A stretch of 64,000 bases of DNA, from positions 310,001 through 374,000 of the forward strand of contig NZ_PGGN01000001.1 in assembly GCF_003010935.1 (NCBI RefSeq), given 5' to 3'. The DNA comes from Phyllobacterium endophyticum. GTDB taxonomy: Bacteria; Pseudomonadota; Alphaproteobacteria; Rhizobiales; Rhizobiaceae. Of the stretch, positions 27,135 to 36,530 are shown one piece after another. Under the pieces are notes generated by a model. It did no database searches, was not told the origin of the DNA, and saw only the letters and a program-made list of their open reading frames with translations. The translations under genes were made by a program, and so were the position numbers. How positions within the stretch are numbered: position 1 is the stretch's first letter; every line of letters begins with the position of its first letter.

Positions 27135-28643
27135 ATGACAGCAACGATTATCCATCTCGCGACACCGGAAGACACGGTAAGGCTCGGTCAGGATCTCGGC
27201 TTGGCGCTACGCAAGGGCGACCTCGTTCTCCTGTCAGGCGATCTGGGCGCCGGGAAGTCGACGCTGGCGCGCGGACTGATCCGCACGATTGCCGACGACA
27301 GGGACTATGAGGTGCCGAGTCCAACCTTCACCATAGTGCAATCCTATCCGGACCTGCGCTTGCCCATCAGTCATGTCGATCTATATCGCCTGTCATCAGC
27401 CGATGAAGTGGACGAGCTCGGTCTCGACGAGGCGCTGATGGAAGGCGCTGTTGTTGTGGAGTGGCCGGAACGGGCGGAGGGTGCATTGGCGCGGCCAAGT
27501 CTGAGCGTAGCGCTCGTGAGTGATGGTGAAGGCCGCAAGGCATTGATAGATGGCGAAACCGCCGCGCTGGCACGGCTGCAACGCTCCCTCGCCATCAGGG
27601 AGTTCCTTGCCGCTTCCGGTCTTGCACAGGCCGAACGCCGCTACCTTCTTGGCGACGCCTCGGCTCGCGGCTATGAGACAGTTGCGGCGGGCACGGAGCA
27701 GCCACTTATTCTCATGAATTCGCCATTCAATCCCGGCGGGCCAGTTCTTCGGGACGGCAAAACCTACATGCAGATAGCGCATCTGTCACAATCGGTGAGT
27801 GCATTTGTTGCGCTCGACAGGCTTTTGTCATCGCGGAATTATACAGTTCCAAAAATCCACGCCGGCGATTTGGAAAACGGGTTTCTTCTTCTGGAGCACC
27901 TTGGCGGTGACGGGGTGCTCGACGCAGATGGCGCGCCGATCATCGAACGCTACGAAGAAACGATCCGTCTCCTGGCAAACATCCATCAGCAGGCGTGGCC
28001 CCATGAGGCCGAGGTCGGCGACGGAACCATGCACCATATCCATGAGTTCGATCGCGACGCAATGATGATCGAGGTCGAGCTATTATCGGATTGGTATGTC
28101 CGGCGCATAAGCGGAATTGAACTCGATGGCGTTCAAAAGGCTGCTTACGTCGCTGCTTGGGATGCTGTCATTAACCAGCTAAATGGTTGCGAGACTAGTC
28201 TGTTGCTGCGAGACGTGCACTCGCCCAATATCCTGTGGCGTCGCAACGAGGTCGGCATCAGACGTGTTGGTCTCATCGACTTTCAGGATGCGATGATCGG
28301 GCCATCGGCATATGACGTCGCGTCGCTGATCTTCGATGCGCGGGTGACGATCTCTCCCTACCTTCAGGACCACTTGCTCGGTGTCTATATTCACGAGCGG
28401 AATTCAGCAGGCTCTGACTTCGATGAACCGGATTTCCGCAAGGCTCTGGCGATCATGGCGGCACAGCGCAATGCCAAGATACTCGGCATCTTCATTCGGC
28501 TGGACGAGCGCGACGGCAAATCCTACTATCTAAAGCACCTGCCTCGCATCCAGACCTATTTCGATCGTGTCGTTCGCCATCCTGCACTGGCGCCGGTCAG
28601 GGAATGGTGCGAAAAGGCGGGTATATTTTCCCCGGAGAGTTAA
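27135..28643 (+). CDS. Fusion of TsaE (tRNA t6A ATPase) with an AmgK-type sugar kinase
   Basis: 502-residue two-domain protein. The N-terminal 150 residues are TsaE, needed for t6A37 in tRNA, with P-loop GDLGAGKST at 35-43, PSPTFTIV and HVDLYRL. From about 155 on it is an aminoglycoside-phosphotransferase-fold kinase like AmgK (anomeric MurNAc/GlcNAc kinase): catalytic loop LRDVHSPNILW with Asp and Asn, then IDFQDAMIG for metal. The first residue of the usual HRD is Leu here. It lies 7 bp after divL and 3 bp before murU, matching an AmgK-MurU pair. Confidence 0.9.
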   Translation: MTATIIHLATPEDTVRLGQDLGLALRKGDLVLLSGDLGAGKSTLARGLIRTIADDRDYEVPSPTFTIVQSYPDLRLPISHVDLYRLSSADEVDELGLDEALMEGAVVVEWPERAEGALARPSLSVALVSDGEGRKALIDGETAALARLQRSLAIREFLAASGLAQAERRYLLGDASARGYETVAAGTEQPLILMNSPFNPGGPVLRDGKTYMQIAHLSQSVSAFVALDRLLSSRNYTVPKIHAGDLENGFLLLEHLGGDGVLDADGAPIIERYEETIRLLANIHQQAWPHEAEVGDGTMHHIHEFDRDAMMIEVELLSDWYVRRISGIELDGVQKAAYVAAWDAVINQLNGCETSLLLRDVHSPNILWRRNEVGIRRVGLIDFQDAMIGPSAYDVASLIFDARVTISPYLQDHLLGVYIHERNSAGSDFDEPDFRKALAIMAAQRNAKILGIFIRLDERDGKSYYLKHLPRIQTYFDRVVRHPALAPVREWCEKAGIFSPES

Positions 28644-28646
28644 TTC

Positions 28647-29372
28647 ATGGCAGGTCCGAATACGGCAATGGTTCTCGCAGCCGGCCTTGGCAAACGCATG
28701 GCGCCTATAACAGATACGATTCCAAAGCCTCTGGTAAGGGTAGCCGGCAAACCATTGCTTGATTGGGGGCTGGATGCATTGGTTGCAGCAGGCGTCGAGC
28801 GCGCAATCGTCAATGTTCATTATCTCGCAGATCAACTCGATGCTCATCTGGCGGGGCGGGAAGCGCCAACCATCCTTATTTCCGATGAACGCAAGGAGCT
28901 TCTGGATTCTGCCGGCGGCATCGTGAACGCACTCGCAAATATTGGGCCCGAGCCCTTTTTCATAATCAACGCCGACACATTTTGGGTGGACGGAGCCCGG
29001 CCAAATCTTGTCCTTCTGGCGGAAGGGTGGGATGATGCCCGCATGGATATCCTTCTCATGATCGCCACCAAGGATCAGGCGACGGGCTACGATGGACGTG
29101 GCGATTTCCAGATGGGCGATGATGGCCGGCTGCGCCGCCTCGGCGGCGGCGAGACATCACCCTATATCTATGCAGGTGCCGCTATCGTCCATCCGCGCAT
29201 CTTTGCCGGAGCAAAGGCGGGAAAGTCCTCGCTCAATCGTTATTTCGATGCAGCTATCGCCGAGAATCGGCTCTACGGCCTTCGCATGGAGGGGCTGTGG
29301 CTGACCGTCGGAACACCGGAAGCGATCGGTGCTGCGGAAGCAGCCATCGCCAGACAGATGGTCAATGGTTGA
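28647..29372 (+). CDS. murU: Nucleotidyltransferase, MurNAc-1-phosphate uridylyltransferase (MurU-like)
   Basis: Predicted to make UDP-MurNAc from MurNAc-alpha-1-phosphate supplied by AmgK, a recycling route that bypasses MurA and can lower fosfomycin sensitivity. The 241-residue Rossmann-like product has MVLAAGLGKRMAPITD, PKPLVRVAGKPL and FFIINADTFW with the metal Asp. Closest alternatives are other sugar-1-phosphate nucleotidyltransferases; the neighbouring AmgK domain favours MurU. The last 8 bp overlap addB. Confidence 0.88.
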   Translation: MAGPNTAMVLAAGLGKRMAPITDTIPKPLVRVAGKPLLDWGLDALVAAGVERAIVNVHYLADQLDAHLAGREAPTILISDERKELLDSAGGIVNALANIGPEPFFIINADTFWVDGARPNLVLLAEGWDDARMDILLMIATKDQATGYDGRGDFQMGDDGRLRRLGGGETSPYIYAGAAIVHPRIFAGAKAGKSSLNRYFDAAIAENRLYGLRMEGLWLTVGTPEAIGAAEAAIARQMVNG

Positions 29373-32300
29373 GCACGGGCATCCGCGGATATTCTCCATA
29401 GCGCCGGGCCTGCCGTTTCTGCCAGCTCTAGTGGAAGCGTTGCAATCGGGCGCGCTCATTCCCTTCTATCCAGCCGACCCGTCTGACCCGATGGCACTGG
29501 CCACGGCCACGATCTATGTACCAACGCGGCGCGCAGCACGGACGTTGCGCTCCCTGCTGGTCGAGAAGAGCCCCGTCAAATCTGCAATTCTTCCTGTCAT
29601 CCGCCCCCTTGGCGACGTGGATGAGGATGCGGCCATGTTCGACATGGGATCGGACGCTTTTTTTGATCTTTTGCCGCCGATAGGCTCGACGGAGCGCCTC
29701 CTGCTCCTCGCGCGACTTGTGCGGCCATGGCGCGAGCGCCTTCCCGATCATGTGCGGGCACTCTTCGGCAACGAGGAGATCGCCATTCCGGCTACGACTG
29801 CCGATGCCGTATGGCTTGCGCGCGACCTTGCAAGCTTGATGGATCAGGTGGAAACAGAAGCCATGGGCTGGTCCACCCTCGCCAACATCGTTTCGGAGGA
29901 ACTGCCGAACTGGTGGCAGGTGACCCTGGATTTTCTGGGAATCGTCACGAGTCTTTGGCCGGCGATCCTTGCTGAGCGTCATCGCTCGAATCCGGCAGCG
30001 CACCGCAACCGCCTCATCGAACTCGAAGCGGAGCGCCTGTTGCGCAACCCGCCTGTGGGCCCGGTCATCGCCGCTGGTTCCACGGGTTCGATTCCTGCCA
30101 CGGCGCGCCTGCTGGCGGCTATCGCTTCTCTCCCGCAAGGAGCGCTCGTCCTGCCCGGTCTCGACCGCGACATGGATGCTGCCAGCTGGGATATCCTGGC
30201 ACATACCGATGACAACCCGTCCATCTTCGGCCACCCGCAATATGGTCTCAGGAAACTGTTGGGTGACCTCGGCACGCTGCGCGATGATGTTGCACGGTTG
30301 GGAAACGTCACGCCGCAAAAACGTGCGCGTGAAACTCTCCTGGCAGAGGCTATGCGGCCAGCGGAGACAAGCGAAGCCTGGGCCAAGATCGACCGGGGTG
30401 ATGGATGCTTCTCGTCGGCTGTCGAAACGGTCGCGCTTGTGGAGGCGGCGAACGAGGGCGAAGAGGCGCTCGTGATTGCCGTAGCCCTTCGTGAGGCCAT
30501 TGATCAGCCAGGCCAGACGGCAGCCTTGATCACAGCAGATCGCGATCTGGCGCGACGCGTCTCGACCGAGCTCGCACGCTTCAATATCGTCGCGGATGAT
30601 TCGGGAGGTTATCCCCTGCGCGAGACGCAGCCGGCAACGCTGATGCGGCTGGCGCTCGAGACCGTTTTTAACCCCGGCGATCCGGTGGCATTGCTGGCAC
30701 TGCTGAAGCACCCGCTGACGCGGCTCGGGCTCGATCGTGCCGCGGTCCGGGAAGCCGCTGAGACGATTGAGCTCGTGTCACTTCGAGGTGGTACCGGACG
30801 GGCCACCCTTTCCGGTCTTGCTGAGTTCTTCGAGGAGCGCCTGGTTCACGCCGGCGCCACTCCGTATGAACCCGCCTGGCTCCGGCAGGTCACCGTCGCC
30901 CGCATCGATACGGCCGGTTTAGCCTGCAGGGCGCTGACGCAAAGCATGCTACCGCTCGCCGCCTTTGCGGGAAGGGTGGATCGGGTGGAAATACCGGAGA
31001 TCATTCGCGCCACGGTCGCCAGTCTGGAGAATCTCGTCCGGGACGATCAGCGCGATATCTCGGCGCTATATTCCGGTGCGGCGGGCGAACAATTTGCTGC
31101 CTTTCTCCGCGATCTGGTTTCCGCCGATGCAGGTCTCGATTTTCACCCCGGCGAATGGCCCGCAGTGATGGAATCGCTGGTCTCGGGCGAGGTGGTCAAA
31201 CCAAAGGCGGGCGCCCATCCGCGCCTCTTCATATGGGGTGCTCTCGAGGCCCGCCTGCAGACTGTGGACACCGTCATCATCGGCGGACTCAACGAAGGCT
31301 CATGGCCGGGCAAGACCCGCAATGACCCCTTCATGTCACGGCCGATGAAGTCGATCATAAATCTTGAGCCGCCGGAGCGCCGAACCGGCCTCGCTGCGCA
31401 TGATTTCCAAATGGCCATGGGAATGGATCGCGTCATCCTCACCCGTTCGCAGCGCGCTGACAATGCACCGACCGTCGCCTCCCGCTGGCTGCAGCGGCTG
31501 GAAACCGTGCTGGGCAAGACCGCCGCCGTTGACCTGCGCACTCGCGGGCAAAAATATCTGGACTGGGCTCGGCAGATCGATACCGCACCCGACGAAGATT
31601 TTGTCAGAAGGCCCGACCCGAAACCGCCGCTTCTTGCCCGGCCAAAGCACTTTTCGGTCACGGAAATCGAGACACTCAGACGTGATCCCTACGCGATCTT
31701 CGCGCGGCGAATCCTGCGACTGCGTCCCATCGAGCCGCTCATACGCGATCCCGACGTTGCGGAGCGCGGCTCGCTTTTTCACAACATTCTGGCGGCATTC
31801 ACCAGCGAGGAGGTCGATCCTGCTCGTCAGGATGCCTCTCGGCGCCTTCTGGAAATCGGCCGGCGCTGTTTCGATGAGGTCGCGCTGCCCGAAGAAATCG
31901 ATGCGGTCTGGTGGCCACGCTTCAAGTCGCTGGTTCCGCAGTACATTCAGTGGGAGCGCGAGCGCGCCCACCTAATCGACAAACGTTATCCGGAAATCGC
32001 TTCGAAGAAGATTTCCGTCGAGGCGACGGGCGTCACCCTTTCCGGCCGTGCAGACCGGGTGGACCTCCGGCGCGACGGCGCTGTGGAGGTCATCGATTTC
32101 AAGACCGGATCGACGCCGTCCAAGCGGCAGGCGCACGTGCTCCTCTCGCCGCAGCTGGCGCTGGAGGCGGCGCTGCTTGCACGTGGCGCATTCCATGAGG
32201 TCGGAACCCGCAATGCCGCCGACCTGCTCTATGTGCGATTACGCCCCAACGGTCGTGTCGAGCCGGAATCGATTCTCCGAATTGGCAGCTCGGCCAATGG

Positions 32301-32505
32301 CAGCTCGAAGACCGCTCCGGAACTGGGTGAACTCTCGTGGCGCCGTTTGACGGAGTTGCTGATGGCCTACCGTGATCCGCAGAACGGATATCTGTCACGT
32401 GCGCTGCCCTTTAGGGAAACCGACCTTACCGGAGACTACGATCATCTGGCTCGCGTGCTGGAATGGTCGGCGGGGGGTGCCGATGATGGCGGTAACGGCG
32501 AATGA
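29365..32505 (+). CDS. addB: AddB, subunit of the AddAB helicase-nuclease
   Basis: Partner of AddA in processing double-strand ends for RecA-dependent repair. The 1046-residue product has an inactivated helicase-like core. A C-terminal RecB-type nuclease domain begins near RRDPYAIFARRILRLRP, with catalytic GRADRVDLRRDG and VIDFKTGSTPS. No Walker A is seen, as expected for alphaproteobacterial AddB. I chose ATG 29365 (MVEHGHPRIFS), overlapping murU; a start at 29329 reads residues from murU. It overlaps addA by 4 nt. Confidence 0.95.
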   Translation: MVEHGHPRIFSIAPGLPFLPALVEALQSGALIPFYPADPSDPMALATATIYVPTRRAARTLRSLLVEKSPVKSAILPVIRPLGDVDEDAAMFDMGSDAFFDLLPPIGSTERLLLLARLVRPWRERLPDHVRALFGNEEIAIPATTADAVWLARDLASLMDQVETEAMGWSTLANIVSEELPNWWQVTLDFLGIVTSLWPAILAERHRSNPAAHRNRLIELEAERLLRNPPVGPVIAAGSTGSIPATARLLAAIASLPQGALVLPGLDRDMDAASWDILAHTDDNPSIFGHPQYGLRKLLGDLGTLRDDVARLGNVTPQKRARETLLAEAMRPAETSEAWAKIDRGDGCFSSAVETVALVEAANEGEEALVIAVALREAIDQPGQTAALITADRDLARRVSTELARFNIVADDSGGYPLRETQPATLMRLALETVFNPGDPVALLALLKHPLTRLGLDRAAVREAAETIELVSLRGGTGRATLSGLAEFFEERLVHAGATPYEPAWLRQVTVARIDTAGLACRALTQSMLPLAAFAGRVDRVEIPEIIRATVASLENLVRDDQRDISALYSGAAGEQFAAFLRDLVSADAGLDFHPGEWPAVMESLVSGEVVKPKAGAHPRLFIWGALEARLQTVDTVIIGGLNEGSWPGKTRNDPFMSRPMKSIINLEPPERRTGLAAHDFQMAMGMDRVILTRSQRADNAPTVASRWLQRLETVLGKTAAVDLRTRGQKYLDWARQIDTAPDEDFVRRPDPKPPLLARPKHFSVTEIETLRRDPYAIFARRILRLRPIEPLIRDPDVAERGSLFHNILAAFTSEEVDPARQDASRRLLEIGRRCFDEVALPEEIDAVWWPRFKSLVPQYIQWERERAHLIDKRYPEIASKKISVEATGVTLSGRADRVDLRRDGAVEVIDFKTGSTPSKRQAHVLLSPQLALEAALLARGAFHEVGTRNAADLLYVRLRPNGRVEPESILRIGSSANGSSKTAPELGELSWRRLTELLMAYRDPQNGYLSRALPFRETDLTGDYDHLARVLEWSAGGADDGGNGE

Positions 32506-35500
32506 AACAGCCGCGCATCATACCGAGAGAAACGATCGCCAATCAGAACAAGGCAGCTGATCCGCGGGACTCCGTCTGGGTTTCGGCCAATGCCGGATCG
32601 GGAAAGACCCACGTTCTCACCGAACGGGTCATTCGCCTCCTGCTGGACGGGACCGACCCGTCGAAGATACTTTGCCTTACCTATACCAAGGCAGCGGCGG
32701 CCGTCATGCAGAACCGGGTTTTCTCCAGGCTCTCTGAATGGGCGACGATGAATGACGAGGCTTTGGCAAAGACCATCGAAGACATTGACCGCAAGGTTCC
32801 AGGTCAGGGGCGATTGGCGGAGGCACGGCGTCTTTTTGCACGCGCGCTGGAAACGCCCGGCGGTCTGAAAATCCAGACAATCCATGCGTTCTGCGAAGCA
32901 ATTCTCCATCAGTTCCCGCTAGAGGCCAATATTGCCGGCCATTTCGAGCTGATGGATGACATGATGCAGGTCGCGCTGGTTGGTGAGGCGCGCCGCCAGT
33001 TGCTGCAGGCCGCACGGCTCGATCAAAACGCGCAACTTGCGGCGGCCTTTGCCGATGTGCTCGACGCCGCTGGCGAGTTTGGCCTGCAGCAATTGCTCGA
33101 TGAAGCGGTAAACAAGCGGCACGATCTGATCAGGTTTATCGCTGAAATCGGTCACGACGGTTTGCGCCGCCAAGCGTTCTATTCGCATTTTGGCTTCTCT
33201 TGTAGCGAAACGGAAGACAGTATTCTGGCCACTCTGTGGCCGGTGCGGGGCTTCGACGAACCAACACTCTCCGCCATGCTTTCGATCGAGAAGGGCGCTG
33301 TAAAGGCGCAGGAATTTGCGCTCGTACTCCTGCACGCCAGGTTCAATGAAGACATCGATCAGCGGGAGGAAGCGCTGCGAACGGCGTTTCTTAAAGCGGG
33401 AGGCGAGCCGAGAAGCGCCTCGGTTCTTGCCACGAAGGCAGTGCTTGAGCACTTTCCCGATTTCGTCGATCTTTATGAGCAGGCGGCGCAGGACGTCTTT
33501 CAGGGGCTGGACCGTCTCAAGCAGTTACGTTTGATCCGGCTCACCCTCTCGGCACTTGCTCTGGTGGATGATCTGATCGCCCGCTACCAGCAGATGAAGA
33601 GAACACATGGCCTTCTGGATTTCGACGATCTTATCATCCGGACCGTGAATCTGCTGGCGCGCCAGGACGCAGGGCCGTGGGTTCAGTACAAGCTCGACAA
33701 AGGCATCGATCACATTCTGGTCGATGAGGCGCAGGACACCAGCCCCAATCAATGGCGGGTCATCCGCCTGCTCAGCGAGGAATTCTTTTCCGGCAGATCG
33801 GCGCGCGATACTCGCCGGACGCTGTTTGCAGTGGGCGACGAGAAGCAGTCGATCTATTCGTTTCAAGGAGCCATCCCTGAAGATTTTGCTGCGCATGGCA
33901 GGGCAACCGCACGCAATGCAGAGCAAGCCGAGTTGAGTTTTTCCCGCGTAAACCTCAACTTTTCCTTCCGCTCGACGCCGGATGTCCTGTCTGCCGTCGA
34001 CAAGGTGTTTGAGCGTCCGGAAGCCCATCGTGGTTTTGGCGGCAATGGTCCGACTGTGCACACGGCAATCCGCGATCATGATCCGGGCGAAGTCCAAATC
34101 TGGGACATGCTGACACCGGAAACCACTCCGGAGGAGGACGACTGGCGCAAGCCTGTCGATAGTTTGCCTGCTCCTCCTGTGCGGCTGGCCGAGCAGATCG
34201 CCAGCACGATTGATCATTGGCTCAAGAATGGTGAGATCATAGAAGGGAAGAGCCGGCGGCTCGAGGCGCGTGACATCATGGTGCTCGTGCGCAAGCGCGA
34301 TCAGTTCATGCCCGCGCTTTCGCGCGAGCTGAAGAAGCGGCACGTGCCTGTCGCCGGTGCGGACAGGTTGAAGCTCACCGACCACATTGCCATCAAGGAT
34401 CTTATCGCGCTCGGCCGCTTCATGCTTTTACCGTCCGATGACCTGTCACTGGCTGCATTGTTGAAAAGCCCGCTGTTCAAGTGGGATGACGAGCAGCTCT
34501 TCGATCTCGCGCATGGCCGGGCCGAGTACGAAACGCTTTATCATAGGCTGAAGGCTCGAGCCGAAGACGATCTGATCCTGCGAGCGACCGCGCAGCGATT
34601 GCAAACATGGCGCAATCGCGCCGACACAGTCCCGGTATTCGAATTTTACGCGGAGATACTTGGACCGGGTGGCGCGCGCCGCGATCTTCTGGCGAGGCTT
34701 GGGCACGAAGCAGGCGACGTGATCGATGAGTTCCAGAATTACGCCGTCGCGACGGAGAAAACGGGCTTGCCGGGTCTGCAGGCATTTCTTGAGACACTCG
34801 ATGCGGCGACGCCCGAGATCAAGCGCGAACTTGATCAGAGCCGCAATGAAGTGCGGATCATGACAGTACACGCGGCCAAGGGGCTGGAGGCAGCCGTCGT
34901 CTTTCTCATCGACTCCGGTAGCGCGGCGTCATCTGGAGGACGTATGCCGAACCTTCTGTCCTTTGACATGAAGGAGAAGGATGGCTGGGAAGGTCAAGGG
35001 TTCCTGTTCGTCCCTGCAAAGGCTTACGCCACCGAATTCACCCGGAGGATCATAGACGGCCTGAAAATTCGCTCCGAGGAGGAGTATCGGCGGTTGCTTT
35101 ATGTTGGCATGACGCGCGCTGAGGATCGCCTGATCGTTTGTGGTTATCGCGGACTTCGACAACCGCCGGATACCTGGCAGGGCCTGGTGGATGCGGCTTT
35201 GGGCGAACTCAGCGAACCGTTCCGGCATCCGGTCGAAAGCGTCGTTGCCAGGCGCTATCGCGTTACGGAACGCATATCTATTCCAGTCGATGAACCCGTA
35301 GCAATCGAAAATAAGCTATCGCGACCATTTCCGGCCGCCTACAGGACGCCAATGCCGCGCGAGGCCGGCCTGCCGCGGCCCCTCGCGCCGTCCGGTGTTT
35401 CAGTCCTGATCGAACCGGAAAACGAGGCACCGTTGGTTACCGGGTCGCCCGTCCTGACCGCCGATGGCAGCGATCCCTCGTTTGCCATTCGCCGCGGCAC

Positions 35501-35996
35501 CATTATCCACGCCCTTCTGCAGATGCTGCCCAACCTGCCGGATGGACAAAGGCTGCCTGCCGCCGAACGCTATATGTCGCGAGCGGCTTTCGACTGGCCT
35601 GCGCCGGAAATCGAAGCTGCTGTCCAATCCGTGCTCCGCGTTATGAACGACCAACGTTTCGCGCCGGTCTTCGCTGCCGGATCACTGTCGGAAATCGCGG
35701 TCATGGGGACGTTGCATCTGCGCGGCAAGGACCATGCCGTATCCGGTGTCATCGACCGGCTGGCGGTCAATGAAAGCCGCGTTCTCATCGTCGACTACAA
35801 GACTAACCGGCCCGCGCCACTCGCCCTGGACAGCGTACCGGCAGCCTATGTGGCGCAGCTCGGGCTTTATCGGCGACTGCTGGAGCCGCTCTATCCCGGC
35901 AAGGCAGTCGAAGCGGCACTGCTTTACACCGAAGGTCCGCATCTCATCGACATACCCCCTGACGCTATGCAAGATGCCCTGACCAGACTGGGGTGA
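32502..35996 (+). CDS. addA: AddA, helicase-nuclease subunit of AddAB
   Basis: UvrD-like superfamily 1 helicase with a C-terminal nuclease, working with AddB. The 1164-residue product has Walker A SANAGSGKT at residues 28-36 and CLTYTKAAA (motif Ia). Motif II is HILVDEAQDTSP; motif III is VGDEKQSIYSFQGA; motifs V/VI are VHAAKGLEA and LLYVGMTRAEDRL. The nuclease motif is VLIVDYKTNRP near residue 1090. Its coupling to addB fits the standard alphaproteobacterial order. Confidence 0.97.
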   Translation: MKQPRIIPRETIANQNKAADPRDSVWVSANAGSGKTHVLTERVIRLLLDGTDPSKILCLTYTKAAAAVMQNRVFSRLSEWATMNDEALAKTIEDIDRKVPGQGRLAEARRLFARALETPGGLKIQTIHAFCEAILHQFPLEANIAGHFELMDDMMQVALVGEARRQLLQAARLDQNAQLAAAFADVLDAAGEFGLQQLLDEAVNKRHDLIRFIAEIGHDGLRRQAFYSHFGFSCSETEDSILATLWPVRGFDEPTLSAMLSIEKGAVKAQEFALVLLHARFNEDIDQREEALRTAFLKAGGEPRSASVLATKAVLEHFPDFVDLYEQAAQDVFQGLDRLKQLRLIRLTLSALALVDDLIARYQQMKRTHGLLDFDDLIIRTVNLLARQDAGPWVQYKLDKGIDHILVDEAQDTSPNQWRVIRLLSEEFFSGRSARDTRRTLFAVGDEKQSIYSFQGAIPEDFAAHGRATARNAEQAELSFSRVNLNFSFRSTPDVLSAVDKVFERPEAHRGFGGNGPTVHTAIRDHDPGEVQIWDMLTPETTPEEDDWRKPVDSLPAPPVRLAEQIASTIDHWLKNGEIIEGKSRRLEARDIMVLVRKRDQFMPALSRELKKRHVPVAGADRLKLTDHIAIKDLIALGRFMLLPSDDLSLAALLKSPLFKWDDEQLFDLAHGRAEYETLYHRLKARAEDDLILRATAQRLQTWRNRADTVPVFEFYAEILGPGGARRDLLARLGHEAGDVIDEFQNYAVATEKTGLPGLQAFLETLDAATPEIKRELDQSRNEVRIMTVHAAKGLEAAVVFLIDSGSAASSGGRMPNLLSFDMKEKDGWEGQGFLFVPAKAYATEFTRRIIDGLKIRSEEEYRRLLYVGMTRAEDRLIVCGYRGLRQPPDTWQGLVDAALGELSEPFRHPVESVVARRYRVTERISIPVDEPVAIENKLSRPFPAAYRTPMPREAGLPRPLAPSGVSVLIEPENEAPLVTGSPVLTADGSDPSFAIRRGTIIHALLQMLPNLPDGQRLPAAERYMSRAAFDWPAPEIEAAVQSVLRVMNDQRFAPVFAAGSLSEIAVMGTLHLRGKDHAVSGVIDRLAVNESRVLIVDYKTNRPAPLALDSVPAAYVAQLGLYRRLLEPLYPGKAVEAALLYTEGPHLIDIPPDAMQDALTRLG

Positions 35997-36011
35997 AGCA
36001 AAGACAGGAAC

Positions 36012-36048
36012 TGCGGCCTGTTGCGCCAAGCTGCAACGCAGGGCCGCA
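36012..36048 (+). other. Long imperfect hairpin between addA and trxA
   Basis: TGCGGCC (36012-36018) pairs with GGCCGCA (36042-36048), and nested TTGC/GCAA arms (36021-36024 with 36033-36036) close an 8-nt loop. No T-tract follows, so it may be a weak terminator or a processing site before trxA. The remaining 100 bp up to trxA carry no other feature I can name. Confidence 0.35.
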
Positions 36049-36156
36049 AGCTCTCTCGGCTGTTTGCACTGAATCGTGACAATACCAAGCTTGACGAGTG
36101 CGAGCCGACTCACCACATGATGCGCAACACAGTCACAAACATACAAGGAAAAGCCA

Positions 36157-36480
36157 ATGGCTACCCTCAAGATCGACACCAGCAATTTCCAGTCGGACGT
36201 TATTCAGGCAGGCCAGCCGGTGGTCGTCGATTTTTGGGCGGAATGGTGTGGTCCCTGCAAGATGATCGCGCCCGCCCTTGAAGAAATCGCTTCCGAGATG
36301 GAAGGCAAGGTTACCATCGCCAAGGTCAATATCGACGAAAATCCGGAACTGGCTGCCCAGTTCGGCGTACGTTCTATCCCTACTTTGCTGATGTTCAAGG
36401 ACGGCGAGCTCGCCGCCAACCTGATTGGCGCTGCTCCAAAGAGCAAGCTGTCGGACTGGATCAAGAATTCCGCCGCCTGA
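36157..36480 (+). CDS. trxA: Thioredoxin
   Basis: Small cytoplasmic dithiol reductase. The 107-residue product has active site WCGPCK (Cys31, Cys34), the buried Asp in VVVDFWAEW, and the cis-Pro loop RSIPTLLMF. It lies 160 bp after addA and is followed by its own terminator; it is convergent with folC. Confidence 0.98.
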   Translation: MATLKIDTSNFQSDVIQAGQPVVVDFWAEWCGPCKMIAPALEEIASEMEGKVTIAKVNIDENPELAAQFGVRSIPTLLMFKDGELAANLIGAAPKSKLSDWIKNSAA

Positions 36481-36503
36481 TCGGTTCGAAAGACCAGTAC
36501 TGC

Positions 36504-36530
36504 AAAGCCCGGCTCCATGCAGGGCTTTTT
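36504..36530 (+). terminator. Rho-independent terminator after trxA
   Basis: AAAGCCC (36504-36510) pairs with GGGCTTT (36522-36528), followed by further T. The loop is 11 nt. It lies between trxA and convergent folC. Confidence 0.8.

Noticed and set aside
29428-30711. 427-codon open frame antisense to addB
   Set aside because: Fully inside addB, no recognisable domain, His/Arg/Gln-rich composition typical of shadow frames.
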